Positions 42,811 to 52,013 are shown, counted from the stretch's first letter. The stretch is 64,000 bases of DNA from Lachnospiraceae bacterium (GCA_004558185.1 SFDP01000009.1:1-64000); one strand, 5' to 3'. Notes: generated from the sequence alone by a model not told the origin. Program-made: numbers and translations.

Positions 42811-43719
42811 ATGACCCTGCAGCAGTTGAAATATGCCGTAACCATTGCAGATTGCAAGTCAATTAACAAAGCGGCCACGGAATTATATATTACACAGCCG
42901 AGTCTTTCCAATACCATCAAGGATTTGGAGGAAGAGATACATCTTAAGCTTTTCCAGCGCTCTAACAGAGGAATTATCATTACTCCGGAAGGTGAGGAAT
43001 TTTTGGGCTATGCCAGACAGATGCTGGATCATTACCGCCTGATCGAAGAAAGGTTCGTGGATAATGTTGCCTTTAAGAAGAAGTTCAGTGTTTCCACCCA
43101 GCATTATACCTTTGCAGTGGAGGCTTTTATTGAGCTGGCAAGGAAATTTGGCATGGAGGAGTATGAATTTGCCATTCATGAGACGAAAACCAAAGAGGTG
43201 ATTGACAATGTACGAACCCATAAGAGCGAGCTTGGAATTCTGTACCAGAATGAGTTTAATGAGAGATTTATCTCCAAAATTCTGCGGGATAATGAGTTGG
43301 AATTCATTCATCTTTTTGACTGTGCGATTTATGTTTATCTGGCAAAGGACAATCCTCTGGCACAAAAGGCCAGAGTGGATATGGAGGAACTGCAGCAGTA
43401 TCCTTGTTTGAGCTTTGAGCAGGGAGACAGCAACTCCTTCTATTTTGCGGAGGAGGTTTTGAGCACTGCAGATTATCGTCAAATCATCAAGGTGGATGAT
43501 CGCTCCACCATGCTGAATCTGATGAAGGGTCTGAAGGGCTATACTCTCTGTTCGGGAATTATCTGCCAAAAGCTGAATGGAGAAGAATACACGGCAGTTC
43601 CCTTAAATACTACGGAAACGATGGCCATAGGTTATATCAAACAGAAGAAAAGACCTTTAAGCCACCTGGGACAGTCCTATGTGAAGGAACTGCTGAAGTA
43701 TAGGGATAAGGTATTATGA
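42811..43719 (+). CDS. LysR-family regulator (paralogue of 10823)
   Basis: A 302-residue protein. The winged helix MTLQQLKYAVTIADCKS...TQPSLSNTI and the effector domain (FSVSTQHYTFAVEAFIELAR) align throughout with the regulator before metE. It ends 24 bp before the convergent Crp/Fnr gene. Its nearest divergent or downstream target is not obvious; the ribosome site is TTGGAGGA. Confidence 0.9.
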   Translation: MTLQQLKYAVTIADCKSINKAATELYITQPSLSNTIKDLEEEIHLKLFQRSNRGIIITPEGEEFLGYARQMLDHYRLIEERFVDNVAFKKKFSVSTQHYTFAVEAFIELARKFGMEEYEFAIHETKTKEVIDNVRTHKSELGILYQNEFNERFISKILRDNELEFIHLFDCAIYVYLAKDNPLAQKARVDMEELQQYPCLSFEQGDSNSFYFAEEVLSTADYRQIIKVDDRSTMLNLMKGLKGYTLCSGIICQKLNGEEYTAVPLNTTETMAIGYIKQKKRPLSHLGQSYVKELLKYRDKVL

Positions 43720-43742
43720 ATAACAAAGTGTGGCAATCCGGG

Positions 43743-44426
43743 TCATAGCAGACATCTGGTCAGAGCTTCTTTTGACAGAATTTTAAAGGAGTTCTGATAG
43801 TAATCGATCATGCCCAGCTCCTTCATACGCCCCAGCTCCCGGCACATAGAGGAACGGGATACATTCAGGTATTCAGCCAGTTCATTGCGATTAGGAATAA
43901 TCGTAAAGGATTGGCTGTTTTGTTTGTCTGCCTCATAAAGCAGGTAGGTAGCCAGCTTCTCCCGCATACCTTTTAATGCCAGCAGCTCAATTTTTCGGTT
44001 CAAAATTCTGTTCTTTTCTCCCAGCAGCATCAGCATATTATGGATAATCTGGTGATGAAAGCCGCAGGAATGTTCGCAGGCTCGTATAATCCTGGTAAAA
44101 GGAAGGAAAAGAATATCGGAGTTCTCCCTGGCTCTTACTGTTACCGGAGACAGACGCATTTTGGTACAGACGATTCCTTCTCCGAAAAGCTGCCCGGGAC
44201 CCACAAAATCCAGAATATGCTTAATTCCTGCCGGATTTTCCTTGACAAGTTCCAGCGAGCCGGAGAGGACAATGCCAAGGTGGTTTACCTGTTCATCAGC
44301 CAACCATAGATATTCTCCGGTAAGGATGGACTTTTTTCTGGCTTCGATACAGGTCAAAAGATGGGGCAGGTCGTTAGGGCTAATGGAAACGAAAAGTACA
44401 CATTTTTCTAAAATTGAATAATCCAT
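43743..44426 (-). CDS. Crp/Fnr-family regulator, probable hcp activator
   Basis: A 227-residue protein: cyclic-nucleotide-like beta barrel (about 15-115; GEYLWLADEQVNHLGIVLSG), dimer helix, and C-terminal winged helix with NRNELAEYLNVSRSSMCREL. It has no N-terminal Fnr-type cysteine cluster, so it may sense NO through haem or another route, as HcpR-like proteins do. It diverges from hcp with a palindrome between them. Confidence 0.9.
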   Translation of the reverse strand: MDYSILEKCVLFVSISPNDLPHLLTCIEARKKSILTGEYLWLADEQVNHLGIVLSGSLELVKENPAGIKHILDFVGPGQLFGEGIVCTKMRLSPVTVRARENSDILFLPFTRIIRACEHSCGFHHQIIHNMLMLLGEKNRILNRKIELLALKGMREKLATYLLYEADKQNSQSFTIIPNRNELAEYLNVSRSSMCRELGRMKELGMIDYYQNSFKILSKEALTRCLL

Positions 44427-44463
44427 TGAGGAAAACCCCCTTTTTAATCAATAATTTTCAAAA

Positions 44464-44505
44464 TGTTGCTGTAGCAACAATAATATATTTTCAGTTTAGT
44501 ATAAT
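44464..44505 (+). promoter_or_regulatory. hcp promoter with class II Crp/Fnr-type site
   Basis: The palindrome TGTTGCTGTAGCAACA (44464-44479) takes the place of a -35 box, and TATAAT lies at 44500-44505. Its centre is about 40.5 bp before the expected transcription start, the classic class II activator position. A weaker related sequence (TTGCTGTTCAGCA) lies at about 44533. Confidence 0.7.
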
Positions 44506-44674
44506 GCAAAGAGAAAGGCAAATAGAAAATTCGTTGCTGTTCAGCAGGCTTTATTCGGTAAAGGTATTTAACACAGAATCTGTTGCCTAAGCTAAAATGG
44601 ATTTTGGCTCACATCGGTGAAGGCACTGAACAGCTACAGAAATTATTTTTTAATGTATGGAGGATAAGAACCGT

Positions 44675-46312
44675 ATGGAAAAGAAAATGTTTTGCTATCA
44701 GTGTCAGGAAACCGCAGGCTGTACAGGCTGCACCGTAACAGGGGTTTGTGGAAAGGGGCCGGAACTGGCGGCTTTACAGGACCTGCTGGTGTATGCCACC
44801 AAGGGCTTAAGTGAGGTGACTACTGCCTTAAGAAAGCAGGGAGAAGGTATTTCGGAGGAATTGAATGCTTACATCGTATTCAACCTGTTTACGACAATAA
44901 CCAATGCCAATTTTGATGATGAGATTTTTTATCTGAGAATTGCTGAAACCCTGAAGAAAAAAGAAGAACTTTTGAACAGGCTTTCCGATAAGAATGGGCT
45001 TCATGAGGCTGCATTATGGAATGCGGCTACCAGAGAGGAAATTAAAGCACAGGCAGATAAGGCCGGTGTTTTGGCAACCGAGAATGAGGATGTAAGAAGT
45101 CTGAGAGAACTGATTATCTATGGAGTAAAGGGGCTGTGTGCATACCTTAAACACGCATGGGAGTTGGGAAAAACCGATGCAGAGGTTGATGCCTTTTTAC
45201 AGCGTGCATTGGCAGCAACCCTGGATGATAATCTGACAGTGGATGAATTGGTAGCCCTGGCTATGGAAACAGGAAAATTCGGTGTAGAAGGAATGGCTTT
45301 ACTGGACAGAGCTAACACGGAAGCGTATGGGCACCCGGAAATCACCAAAGTGAATATTGGTGTGGGCAACAATCCGGGAATTCTGGTTTCCGGCCATGAT
45401 TTACGGGATTTGGAGCAGCTTTTGGAGCAGACTCAGGGTACCGGCGTTGATGTATATACCCATTCGGAGATGCTGCCTGCACACTATTATCCTGCCTTTA
45501 AAAAATACAGTAACTTTATCGGCAACTATGGAAATGCCTGGTGGCAGCAGAAGGAAGAATTTGAGCGTTTTCAAGGGCCGATTTTGATGACTACCAACTG
45601 TATTGTACCGCCTAAGGCTTCTTACCAGGATAAGTTGTTTACCACGGGAGCAGCAGGCTTTACAGGTTGTAAGCATATTGAACGGGATGAAAATGGTCAC
45701 AAGGATTTTGGACCTATTATTGAACTGGCCAAAAGCTGTCCTCCTCCTGTACAATTGGAGGAAGGAGAGATTATAGGTGGATTTGCCCATAATCAAGTGT
45801 TGGCTCTGGCAGATAAAATTGTAGAGGCAGTAAAAACAGGGGCAATAAAGAAATTTTTCGTGATGGCAGGCTGCGACGGTCGCCATAAAACCAGAAGCTA
45901 TTATACGGATTTTGCAAAGGCATTACCTGAAAATACGGTGATATTAACAGCAGGCTGTGCAAAATACAAATATAATAAGCTGGATCTGGGAGATATTGGC
46001 GGTATTCCCCGGGTACTGGATGCAGGACAGTGCAACGACTGCTATTCCTTAGCCGTAATTGCCCTGAAGCTAAAGGAGGCATTCGGTCTGGAGGATATCA
46101 ATGACCTTCCTATTGCTTTTAATGTTGCCTGGTATGAACAAAAGGCTGTAATTGTCCTTCTGTCTCTGTTATACTTAGGAGTGAAAAATATTCATTTAGG
46201 TCCCACTCTTCCGGCTTTCCTTTCACCGGCAGTAGCTAAGGTGCTGGTAGATAGCTTTGGTATTGCCGGTATGGGAACCGTAGAGGAGGACTTGGAGTTG
46301 TTTTTGGCCTAG
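44675..46312 (+). CDS. hcp: Hybrid cluster protein (hydroxylamine reductase)
   Basis: A 545-residue protein from ATG 44675 (MEKKMFCYQCQETAGCTGC). The N-terminal cluster Cys are in a CX2CX8CX5C arrangement. Hybrid-cluster ligands include GHD in VSGHDLRDLEQ, HSEMLPAHYYP, TTNCIVPP and TGAAGFTGCKH; ILTAGCAKYKYN and DAGQCNDCYSL follow. Hcp removes NO or hydroxylamine and is linked to protein S-nitrosylation in other bacteria. Preceded by TGGAGGATAAG. Confidence 0.96.
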   Translation: MEKKMFCYQCQETAGCTGCTVTGVCGKGPELAALQDLLVYATKGLSEVTTALRKQGEGISEELNAYIVFNLFTTITNANFDDEIFYLRIAETLKKKEELLNRLSDKNGLHEAALWNAATREEIKAQADKAGVLATENEDVRSLRELIIYGVKGLCAYLKHAWELGKTDAEVDAFLQRALAATLDDNLTVDELVALAMETGKFGVEGMALLDRANTEAYGHPEITKVNIGVGNNPGILVSGHDLRDLEQLLEQTQGTGVDVYTHSEMLPAHYYPAFKKYSNFIGNYGNAWWQQKEEFERFQGPILMTTNCIVPPKASYQDKLFTTGAAGFTGCKHIERDENGHKDFGPIIELAKSCPPPVQLEEGEIIGGFAHNQVLALADKIVEAVKTGAIKKFFVMAGCDGRHKTRSYYTDFAKALPENTVILTAGCAKYKYNKLDLGDIGGIPRVLDAGQCNDCYSLAVIALKLKEAFGLEDINDLPIAFNVAWYEQKAVIVLLSLLYLGVKNIHLGPTLPAFLSPAVAKVLVDSFGIAGMGTVEEDLELFLA

Positions 46313-46373
46313 TCTAACGGTTTCAAATTGACCACCATATCACTTGTCTATTTTCTTTGAATGGGAGGTAAGG

Positions 46374-46922
46374 ATGTACGGAATTGATATTTTATATGCT
46401 GAGCATGAGCAGGTAGTGCGTTTTACGGATTATCTCAGAAAGCTGTGCGGCAAGATGCTGGAAGGAAAAAGCCCTGATCGGGAAGCTCTGTTGCAATGTG
46501 TAGACTTTATGAAAAATTATGCGGATGAGCATCATCACGGAAAGGAAGAGGCCATTCTGTTTACCGTTATGCTGGAAAAGCTGGGGCCTGTGGCGCATAA
46601 GATGATCAACACCGGAATGCTGGTGGAGCATAATCTGGGAAGGTATCATGTACAGTCTCTGGAGGAGGCGGTAAATGCCCTCAGTAAGGAGCCTACGATG
46701 GAGGAAAAGCTGAATGTGGTTACCCATGCCTTGTCCTATGCGGATCTGCTGAGAAGGCATGCAGAAAAAGAAAATAATGTACTTTTTCCCTTTGCGGCCA
46801 GGTCTCTATCTGCGGAGGATTTGGAAAAAATTGATGAGGCAAGTAAGGTGTACGAAGAAGAAGGAAAGAAAAAAGGAATGAGCCGATACGTGGAATGGCT
46901 TATGCAGGTATACCCAAAGTAG
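46374..46922 (+). CDS. Hemerythrin-like protein
   Basis: A 182-residue four-helix protein with di-iron ligand motifs EHEQVV, DEHHHGKEEAILF, EHNLGRYH and HAEKENNVLFPFA. It probably binds oxygen or NO, or repairs iron-sulfur centres like RIC/YtfE. It follows hcp by 61 bp and likely shares its stress response. ATG 46374 follows GGGAGGTAAGG. Confidence 0.9.
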   Translation: MYGIDILYAEHEQVVRFTDYLRKLCGKMLEGKSPDREALLQCVDFMKNYADEHHHGKEEAILFTVMLEKLGPVAHKMINTGMLVEHNLGRYHVQSLEEAVNALSKEPTMEEKLNVVTHALSYADLLRRHAEKENNVLFPFAARSLSAEDLEKIDEASKVYEEEGKKKGMSRYVEWLMQVYPK

Positions 46923-46987
46923 AGCAGAGGAATCGAAATGTGGCTTGAAACCCTGAGAAATATGGTGTAATATAGGAATACAAGTTC

Positions 46988-47027
46988 ATAGCTTGTTATA
47001 GGTTGAAACTATAACAAGCTATTTCTT
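46988..47027 (+). terminator. Terminator after the hemerythrin gene
   Basis: ATAGCTTGTTATAG-GTTGAAA-CTATAACAAGCTAT is a perfect 14-bp stem followed by TTCTTTT. Confidence 0.92.
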
Positions 47028-47058
47028 TTGTGTATTAGCTTTTTTTCTTAAACTATAC

Positions 47059-47103
47059 TATAATCTAAATATGGCGAAAACAACCTACTATGTTGGTGGG
47101 TTG
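47059..47103 (+). promoter_or_regulatory. metN promoter region and leader hairpin
   Basis: TATAAT (47059-47064) precedes a ~115-nt leader. CAACCTAC (47081-47088) pairs with GTGGGTTG (47096-47103) around TATGTTG. I see no S-box (SAM-I) signature, so methionine control, if present, uses another device. Confidence 0.5.
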
Positions 47104-47183
47104 ACCAAACCTGTAACGGAGTACATTGCCAGCAAAAGAAGGCTTTGAGGAGCAGGGGCGGCGCTTGGAGAGGAAGGAAAATA

Positions 47184-48185
47184 ATGATTCGTCTGGAGCA
47201 CGTGACCAAGACCTTTCAAAGCAGCGGTAAGAATCTGCACGCAGTAAAGGATGTGAGCTTGACAATAGAAAAGGGAGAGATATTTGGGATTATCGGATTT
47301 TCCGGTGCCGGTAAATCTACCTTAGTACGCTGCATCAATTTGCTGGAAAGACCCACAGAAGGAGCAGTATATCTGGAAAATACCAATTTGATGGAGGTTT
47401 CCCAGGTACAGCTATTAAAGCACCGCCAAAATATGGGAATGATTTTTCAGCATTTTTATCTGCTTTCTCAGAGGAACGTACTGGATAATGTGATTTTTCC
47501 TTTGGAGATCATTGGTAAGAGGAAGCAGGAGGCCAGAAAGAAGGCTGCCGAACTTTTGGAGATCGTAGGTCTTTCAGACAAGGCAAAGGCTTATCCGGCT
47601 CAGCTTTCCGGTGGACAGAAGCAGAGAGTAGCCATTGCAAGAGCGTTGGCCACAGATCCGAAGGTATTGCTTTGTGATGAGGCCACTAGTGCATTGGATC
47701 CGGAAACTACCCGAAATATTCTGAGCTTGATTCAGGAAATCAATCAAAAGCTGGGAGTAACAGTGGTTATTATCACCCATGAGATGAAGGTCATAGAACA
47801 GATTTGTGATCGGGTGGCGGTAATGAACAAAGGACAGGTAGAGGAGATGGGAACCGTTAAGGAAGTATTTTTACATCCCAGGTCCCAAACCGCCAAGAGG
47901 CTTCTTTTGCCTCAGGGAAGTGAACTGGTGCAGGAGCTGGAGGTGGGAACCATGAGAATCGCTTTTGACGGCCAGTCCTCCTTTGAGCCCGTAATTTCCC
48001 GACTTACCCTGGAAAGCGGGGCATTGATTAATATTCTGGGAGCCAATACCGAAAATATAGGTGGAAAGGCCTATGGTCAGATGTTGATTGAGCTGCCTAA
48101 GGAAGAAGAAAGCAAGAAAAAAATCAAGGATTACTTGGCGAGTCAGGGAATTCATTATGAGGAAGGAGGGCAGGCAGATGAATAA
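47184..48185 (+). CDS. metN: Methionine ABC importer ATPase
   Basis: A 333-residue protein with the Walker A GFSGAGKSTLVR (about 38), signature LSGGQKQRVAIARAL, and DEATSALDPETTRNIL. The C-terminal NIL (ACT-like) domain from about 260 binds methionine and inhibits transport. The start is MIRLEHVTKTFQSSGKNLHA after AGAGGAAGG; the upstream in-frame codons lack support. Overlaps metI by 8 bp. Confidence 0.95.
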   Translation: MIRLEHVTKTFQSSGKNLHAVKDVSLTIEKGEIFGIIGFSGAGKSTLVRCINLLERPTEGAVYLENTNLMEVSQVQLLKHRQNMGMIFQHFYLLSQRNVLDNVIFPLEIIGKRKQEARKKAAELLEIVGLSDKAKAYPAQLSGGQKQRVAIARALATDPKVLLCDEATSALDPETTRNILSLIQEINQKLGVTVVIITHEMKVIEQICDRVAVMNKGQVEEMGTVKEVFLHPRSQTAKRLLLPQGSELVQELEVGTMRIAFDGQSSFEPVISRLTLESGALINILGANTENIGGKAYGQMLIELPKEEESKKKIKDYLASQGIHYEEGGQADE

Positions 48186-48837
48186 AGTGATGCTGGAGCT
48201 GATCACCAACGGGATTGGTGAGACCTTGTATATGACGCTTACCTCTACTGTAATTGCCTATATCCTTGGAATTCCTCTGGGAGTTCTGATTTATATTACC
48301 GGCAAGGATGGTATTTGTAGGAATAGGATCATTAATTTTATTGCCGGAGTGCTTATCAATATTGTTCGATCTGTTCCGTTTTTGATTCTGGTCGTTGCCA
48401 TTATCCCTTTTACCCGTATGGTGGTAGGAACCAGTATCGGGTCTACAGCAACTATTGTTCCCCTGGTAGTGGCTGCAACACCATTTGTTGCAAGAATGGT
48501 GGAATCCTCTCTGCGGGAGGTAGATGAAGGTGTAGTAGAAGCAGCCAAGGCTATGGGAGCCAGTCGTATGCAGATTATATTGAAGGTGCTCTTACCGGAG
48601 GCAAGACCTTCTTTGCTGGTAGGAGCTACCATAGCAATTGCCACGATTCTGGGCTATTCTGCCATGGCCGGTTTTGTAGGCGGCGGTGGATTGGGAGCGA
48701 TTGCTATTAACTATGGCTACTACCGTTATCAGGGAGATATCATGCTGGTTACGGTGGCGCTGCTGGTCATTATTGTACAGCTCTTCCAGGAGGTAGGCGT
48801 GCGGCTGGTCAATAAGCTGGATAAGCGGCTGAAATGA
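48178..48837 (+). CDS. metI: Methionine ABC importer permease
   Basis: A 219-residue membrane protein starting MNKVMLELITNGIGETLYMT inside the end of metN (ATGA overlap type, translational coupling). The coupling loop is VDEGVVEAAKAMGASRMQII and the family-typical end is GYSAMAGFVGGGGLGAIAIN. Five membrane helices are expected. Confidence 0.95.
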   Translation: MNKVMLELITNGIGETLYMTLTSTVIAYILGIPLGVLIYITGKDGICRNRIINFIAGVLINIVRSVPFLILVVAIIPFTRMVVGTSIGSTATIVPLVVAATPFVARMVESSLREVDEGVVEAAKAMGASRMQIILKVLLPEARPSLLVGATIAIATILGYSAMAGFVGGGGLGAIAINYGYYRYQGDIMLVTVALLVIIVQLFQEVGVRLVNKLDKRLK

Positions 48838-48987
48838 AAATAAGGAGAAAGAAAACAGACTAACAATCTCTAATCTTACTGGAAGCCAAAGAGTGTGGAG
48901 GAATTCGTACTTGGAATGCAGATGTAGGGTTGGGGTTGAATATAGATAATAAGGAATGCCAAAAGAAAAGGCAAAAGGAGGACAATT

Positions 48988-49881
48988 ATGAAAAAAAGAT
49001 TCATCAAAAAAGCAGCAGCAGCTTTGACTGCAGTGGGTATCCTGGGTGGAGTACTTGCAGGCTGCGGTCAGAAGAGTGAAGAAACAGCGGCACCGGCTGC
49101 TACAGAAGGCTCTACACAGGTAGAAGAAGCTGCAACTGATCAGGGAAGTGAATTGGAAACCATTAAGGTAGGAGCAACTCCTGCACCTCATGCGGAAATT
49201 CTGGAGGTAATCAAGGACAAGCTTTTAGAAAAAGGCTATCAGTTAGAAATCGTAGAATATAACGATTATATTCTGCCCAACAATGCTGTACAGGATGGAG
49301 ATTTGGATGCCAACTATTTCCAGCACCAGCCTTATCTGGATGATTTTAATGCTCAGAACGGAACCACTCTGGTAACTGTAGCAACCGTTCACTTTGAGCC
49401 CTTCGGCCTCTATGCAGGAAAAACCGCATCCTTAGAAGAGCTTAAGGAAGGGGCAAAGGTTGCCGTTCCTAACGATACGACCAATGAGGCAAGAGCGCTT
49501 CTCTTACTGGAGGCACAGGGTCTGATTAAGCTGAAAGAGGGAGCAGGTATTAATGCGACCAAAATTGATATAGTAGAAAATCCTCTGAATCTGGAAATCG
49601 TAGAGCTGGAAGCAGCACAGATTCCCAGAGCCCTGCAGGACGTAGACATTGCAGCAATCAATGGAAACTATGCGGTAGGTGCAGGATTAAGCCTAAAGGA
49701 TGCTTTGGCAGTAGAGGCGGCAGATTCATTGGCAGCACAGACCTATGGCAATGTTGTTGTAGTAAAGGAAGGCAATGAAGAAAGCGAAAAGACCAAGGCT
49801 CTGGTAGAGGTAATTCTTTCTGAGGAAGTGAAGACCTTTATTAACGATAATTATGACGGAGCTGTAGTGCCGGTATTCTAA
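48988..49881 (+). CDS. metQ: Methionine-binding lipoprotein
   Basis: A 297-residue NlpA-family lipoprotein. The lipobox is GVLAGCGQ (Cys about 28), and the binding fold starts KVGATPAPHAEILEVIKDKL. DANYFQHQPYLDDFN and VAVPNDTTNEARALLLLEAQ are characteristic, with NGNYAVGAGL near the C-terminus. It lies 150 bp after metI without a clear separate promoter; its AAAAGGAGG site favours high expression. Confidence 0.95.
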   Translation: MKKRFIKKAAAALTAVGILGGVLAGCGQKSEETAAPAATEGSTQVEEAATDQGSELETIKVGATPAPHAEILEVIKDKLLEKGYQLEIVEYNDYILPNNAVQDGDLDANYFQHQPYLDDFNAQNGTTLVTVATVHFEPFGLYAGKTASLEELKEGAKVAVPNDTTNEARALLLLEAQGLIKLKEGAGINATKIDIVENPLNLEIVELEAAQIPRALQDVDIAAINGNYAVGAGLSLKDALAVEAADSLAAQTYGNVVVVKEGNEESEKTKALVEVILSEEVKTFINDNYDGAVVPVF

Positions 49882-49981
49882 AGCCAGAACCTGAGCCTTT
49901 AAAAATTAACTATTTCAGTAATGCTACTACACACCTTGATTGACGAGGAAAAGTTACTGTTTGCCCATATGTGAAGGGCAA

Positions 49982-50034
49982 AAAGCCAGAATGCTCATCC
50001 TGTAAGCAGGAACACTCTCAGGCTTTGGAGTTTT
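49982..50034 (+). terminator. metQ terminator
   Basis: AAAGCC pairs with GGCTTT (50021-50026), with an inner CCTG-TAAG-CAGG hairpin, followed by GGAGTTTTAT. Confidence 0.6.
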
Positions 50035-50051
50035 ATATCATAATCAAATAT

Positions 50052-50107
50052 AAATCGGAGATGTTTCGCTAATTTAGGCAGTGGTAGAGCATCTTCGATT
50101 TTTTTTT
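50052..50107 (+). terminator. Second terminator upstream of the MFS gene
   Basis: AAATCG-GAGATG pairs with CATCTTCGATTT (50090-50101) and runs into T8. It begins 25 bp after the metQ terminator and ends just before leader copy C. Confidence 0.75.
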
Positions 50108-50116
50108 AAAATTGCT

Positions 50117-50169
50117 GCACAAAGTCCCTGTGATTAAAATGCTGCTGAAGCAGCAGAATGAGAGGAAAG
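50117..50169 (+). repeat. 53-bp dispersed leader element, copy C
   Basis: GCACAAAGTCCCTGTGATTA, palindrome TGCTGCTGAAGCAGCA (50140-50155) and AATGAGAGGAAAG end directly on the ATG at 50170. It follows a terminator by about ten bases, leaving little room for a promoter unless the element contains one. Confidence 0.9.
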
Positions 50170-51342
50170 ATGTTTCAGTTATTGTTAGTGATTATTTATC
50201 TGGCTTTCATCAGCCTTGGGCTTCCAGATTCCCTTTTGGGTTCTGCATGGCCGACTATATATAAGGAGTTTTCTGTACCCGTTTCTTATGCGGGTGGAAT
50301 TTCTGTGATTATTGCCCTTGGAACAATCCTTTCCAGCCTGCAGAGTGACCGATTGACAAAAAAATTAGGAACGGGGAAGGTTACGGCTATCAGTGTACTA
50401 ATGACGGCAGTTGCATTGTTTGGATTTTCAATCAGCCATAGCTATACTGCGTTATGCTTATGGGCAATTCCATATGGACTGGGAGCAGGGAGCGTGGATG
50501 CTTCTTTGAATAACTATGTAGCACTTCACTATGAAAGCAGACATATGAGCTGGCTGCATTGTATGTGGGGCATTGGAGCTTCCCTTGGCCCATATATCAT
50601 GGGATATGCACTCACAACTGGACAAGGCTGGAATATGGGCTACCGCTATATTTCCGTTCTTCAAATTGTGTTAGCGGCTATTTTGTTTTTTAGTCTGTCG
50701 CTATGGAAAAAGAAAAGCATAACCGACTTAGATCAGAACAGCGAAGTAAGCTCAAAGCCTCTTTCTTTACAGCAGATTGTGAAAATGCCGGGAGCCAGGG
50801 AAATCCTGATATCATTTTTCGGTTACTGCTCTCTTGAACAGACAAGCGGATTGTGGGCAAGCAGCTATCTTGTGCTACAACGTGGCCTTGCTGCTGAAAC
50901 TGCCGCTGGATTTGCGAGCCTGTTTTTTGTTGGTATTACTATAGGAAGAGCCGTTGGTGGATTTTTAACAATGAAATTGAATGATACGCAGATGATACGG
51001 CTTGGACTGGGACTTATAATGTGCGGAATTGTATGTTTGCTTTTACCTTTTGGAAGCATGGCTGCCTTATTCGGTCTGGTCTTTATTGGTTTAGGATGCG
51101 CTCCGGTTTACCCCTCAATTATACATTCCACACCGAAACATTTTGGAGCGGATAAATCGCAGGCCATGATTGGAGTACAAATGGCATCTGCTTATGTAGG
51201 AACCTGTATTATGCCACCAGTATTTGGTCTTATCGCAAATCATATCAGCATTTCCTTGTTTCCTGTTTATTTATTGACAATACTGGTACTTATTACTGTC
51301 ATGTACGAAAAAATGTTATCTAAAGTATGTGTCAATAAATGA
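50170..51342 (+). CDS. MFS transporter
   Basis: A 390-residue, 12-helix major facilitator. FISLGLPDSLLGSAWPTIYK (about 13-32) and the loop SDRLTKKLGTGKV (motif A-like) mark the N half, SWLHCMWGIGASLGPYIMGY the middle, and GRAVGGFLTMKLND the C-half equivalent. It is like the FucP/YfkF-type sugar or drug porters, and the substrate cannot be told. Start chosen from leader copy C; ATG 50158 is the four-codon-longer alternative. Confidence 0.85.
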   Translation: MFQLLLVIIYLAFISLGLPDSLLGSAWPTIYKEFSVPVSYAGGISVIIALGTILSSLQSDRLTKKLGTGKVTAISVLMTAVALFGFSISHSYTALCLWAIPYGLGAGSVDASLNNYVALHYESRHMSWLHCMWGIGASLGPYIMGYALTTGQGWNMGYRYISVLQIVLAAILFFSLSLWKKKSITDLDQNSEVSSKPLSLQQIVKMPGAREILISFFGYCSLEQTSGLWASSYLVLQRGLAAETAAGFASLFFVGITIGRAVGGFLTMKLNDTQMIRLGLGLIMCGIVCLLLPFGSMAALFGLVFIGLGCAPVYPSIIHSTPKHFGADKSQAMIGVQMASAYVGTCIMPPVFGLIANHISISLFPVYLLTILVLITVMYEKMLSKVCVNK

Positions 51343-51429
51343 GGCTGCGCAGTGTGATAGATTGTAGCTATTCAGAGCTGTGCAAATTTATAAGATTTAC
51401 TAATGATAAGTGAGAAAGGGATTACTTAA

Positions 51430-52013
51430 ATGGGGAAAAATAGGGTATTTTATGTCTATTGGGTTTTATTTTATTATCAGTAGTTTTAGCTATAACTGTA
51501 ATTCCGGGAGAAGTTGAAAACCCGGGAGTCCAAAAATATGAAGAAGAGTCTCAGGCATTAGGAGGAAAAAGGGAAGTAGTTGAAGATGTCGGCACTACAA
51601 TAGAAATTTACCGGGAACAATTTACGATGTTTGAGGGAGAGTGGAAAATAGTAAAGTATGCAGGGTATGGAGTAGAGTCACACAGCGAAGAGATATATAC
51701 TCAAGAATATCAAAGTCGGTTAGAAAAGCATATAGATACGGTCACACAGGAATATGAGGGGAAAATATTATCTATTGATGACACAAACATTACTGCTTTT
51801 TGGCCGGTTTCCGAAGGATTTTACTTTGAATCTTATTTGGACTTATTTCATGTCATCAGACAACCGGCAACTTTAGAATGGGAACCCCCTTTTTGGGCAT
51901 TTAATATAGAGCTGAAGGGTGATAATGAGTGGAAGCGGATCATTAAGAGTGGGGATAACCAATATTTTTTGCTGGTAAAAGGTTGCTTTTTTGAACTTAG
52001 CAGGAGTGAGTAA
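51430..52013 (+). CDS. Exported or membrane-anchored protein of unknown function, probable N-terminal frameshift
   Basis: The main frame is open from TTG 51459 to TAG 52011-52013, with no ribosome site. An ATG at 51430, preceded by AAAGGGA, encodes MGKNRVFYVYWVL in another frame and stops 17 codons on. One extra T in the TTTTATTTTATT run near 51462-51474 would fuse them to MGKNRVFYVYWVLFLLSVVL, a perfect signal-anchor. The rest (FEGEWKIVKYAGYGVESHSE, then FWPVSEGFYFESYLDLFHVI) is a small beta-rich domain I do not recognise. Either a frameshift or a sequencing error in a homopolymer-like tract. Confidence 0.6.

Noticed and set aside
47059..47183. S-box (SAM-I) riboswitch before metN
   Set aside because: The leader is too short and lacks the conserved GATGAAACC-like core and kink-turn.
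49940..49968. Promoter from TTGACG at 49940
   Set aside because: No acceptable -10 box at 16-18 bp spacing.
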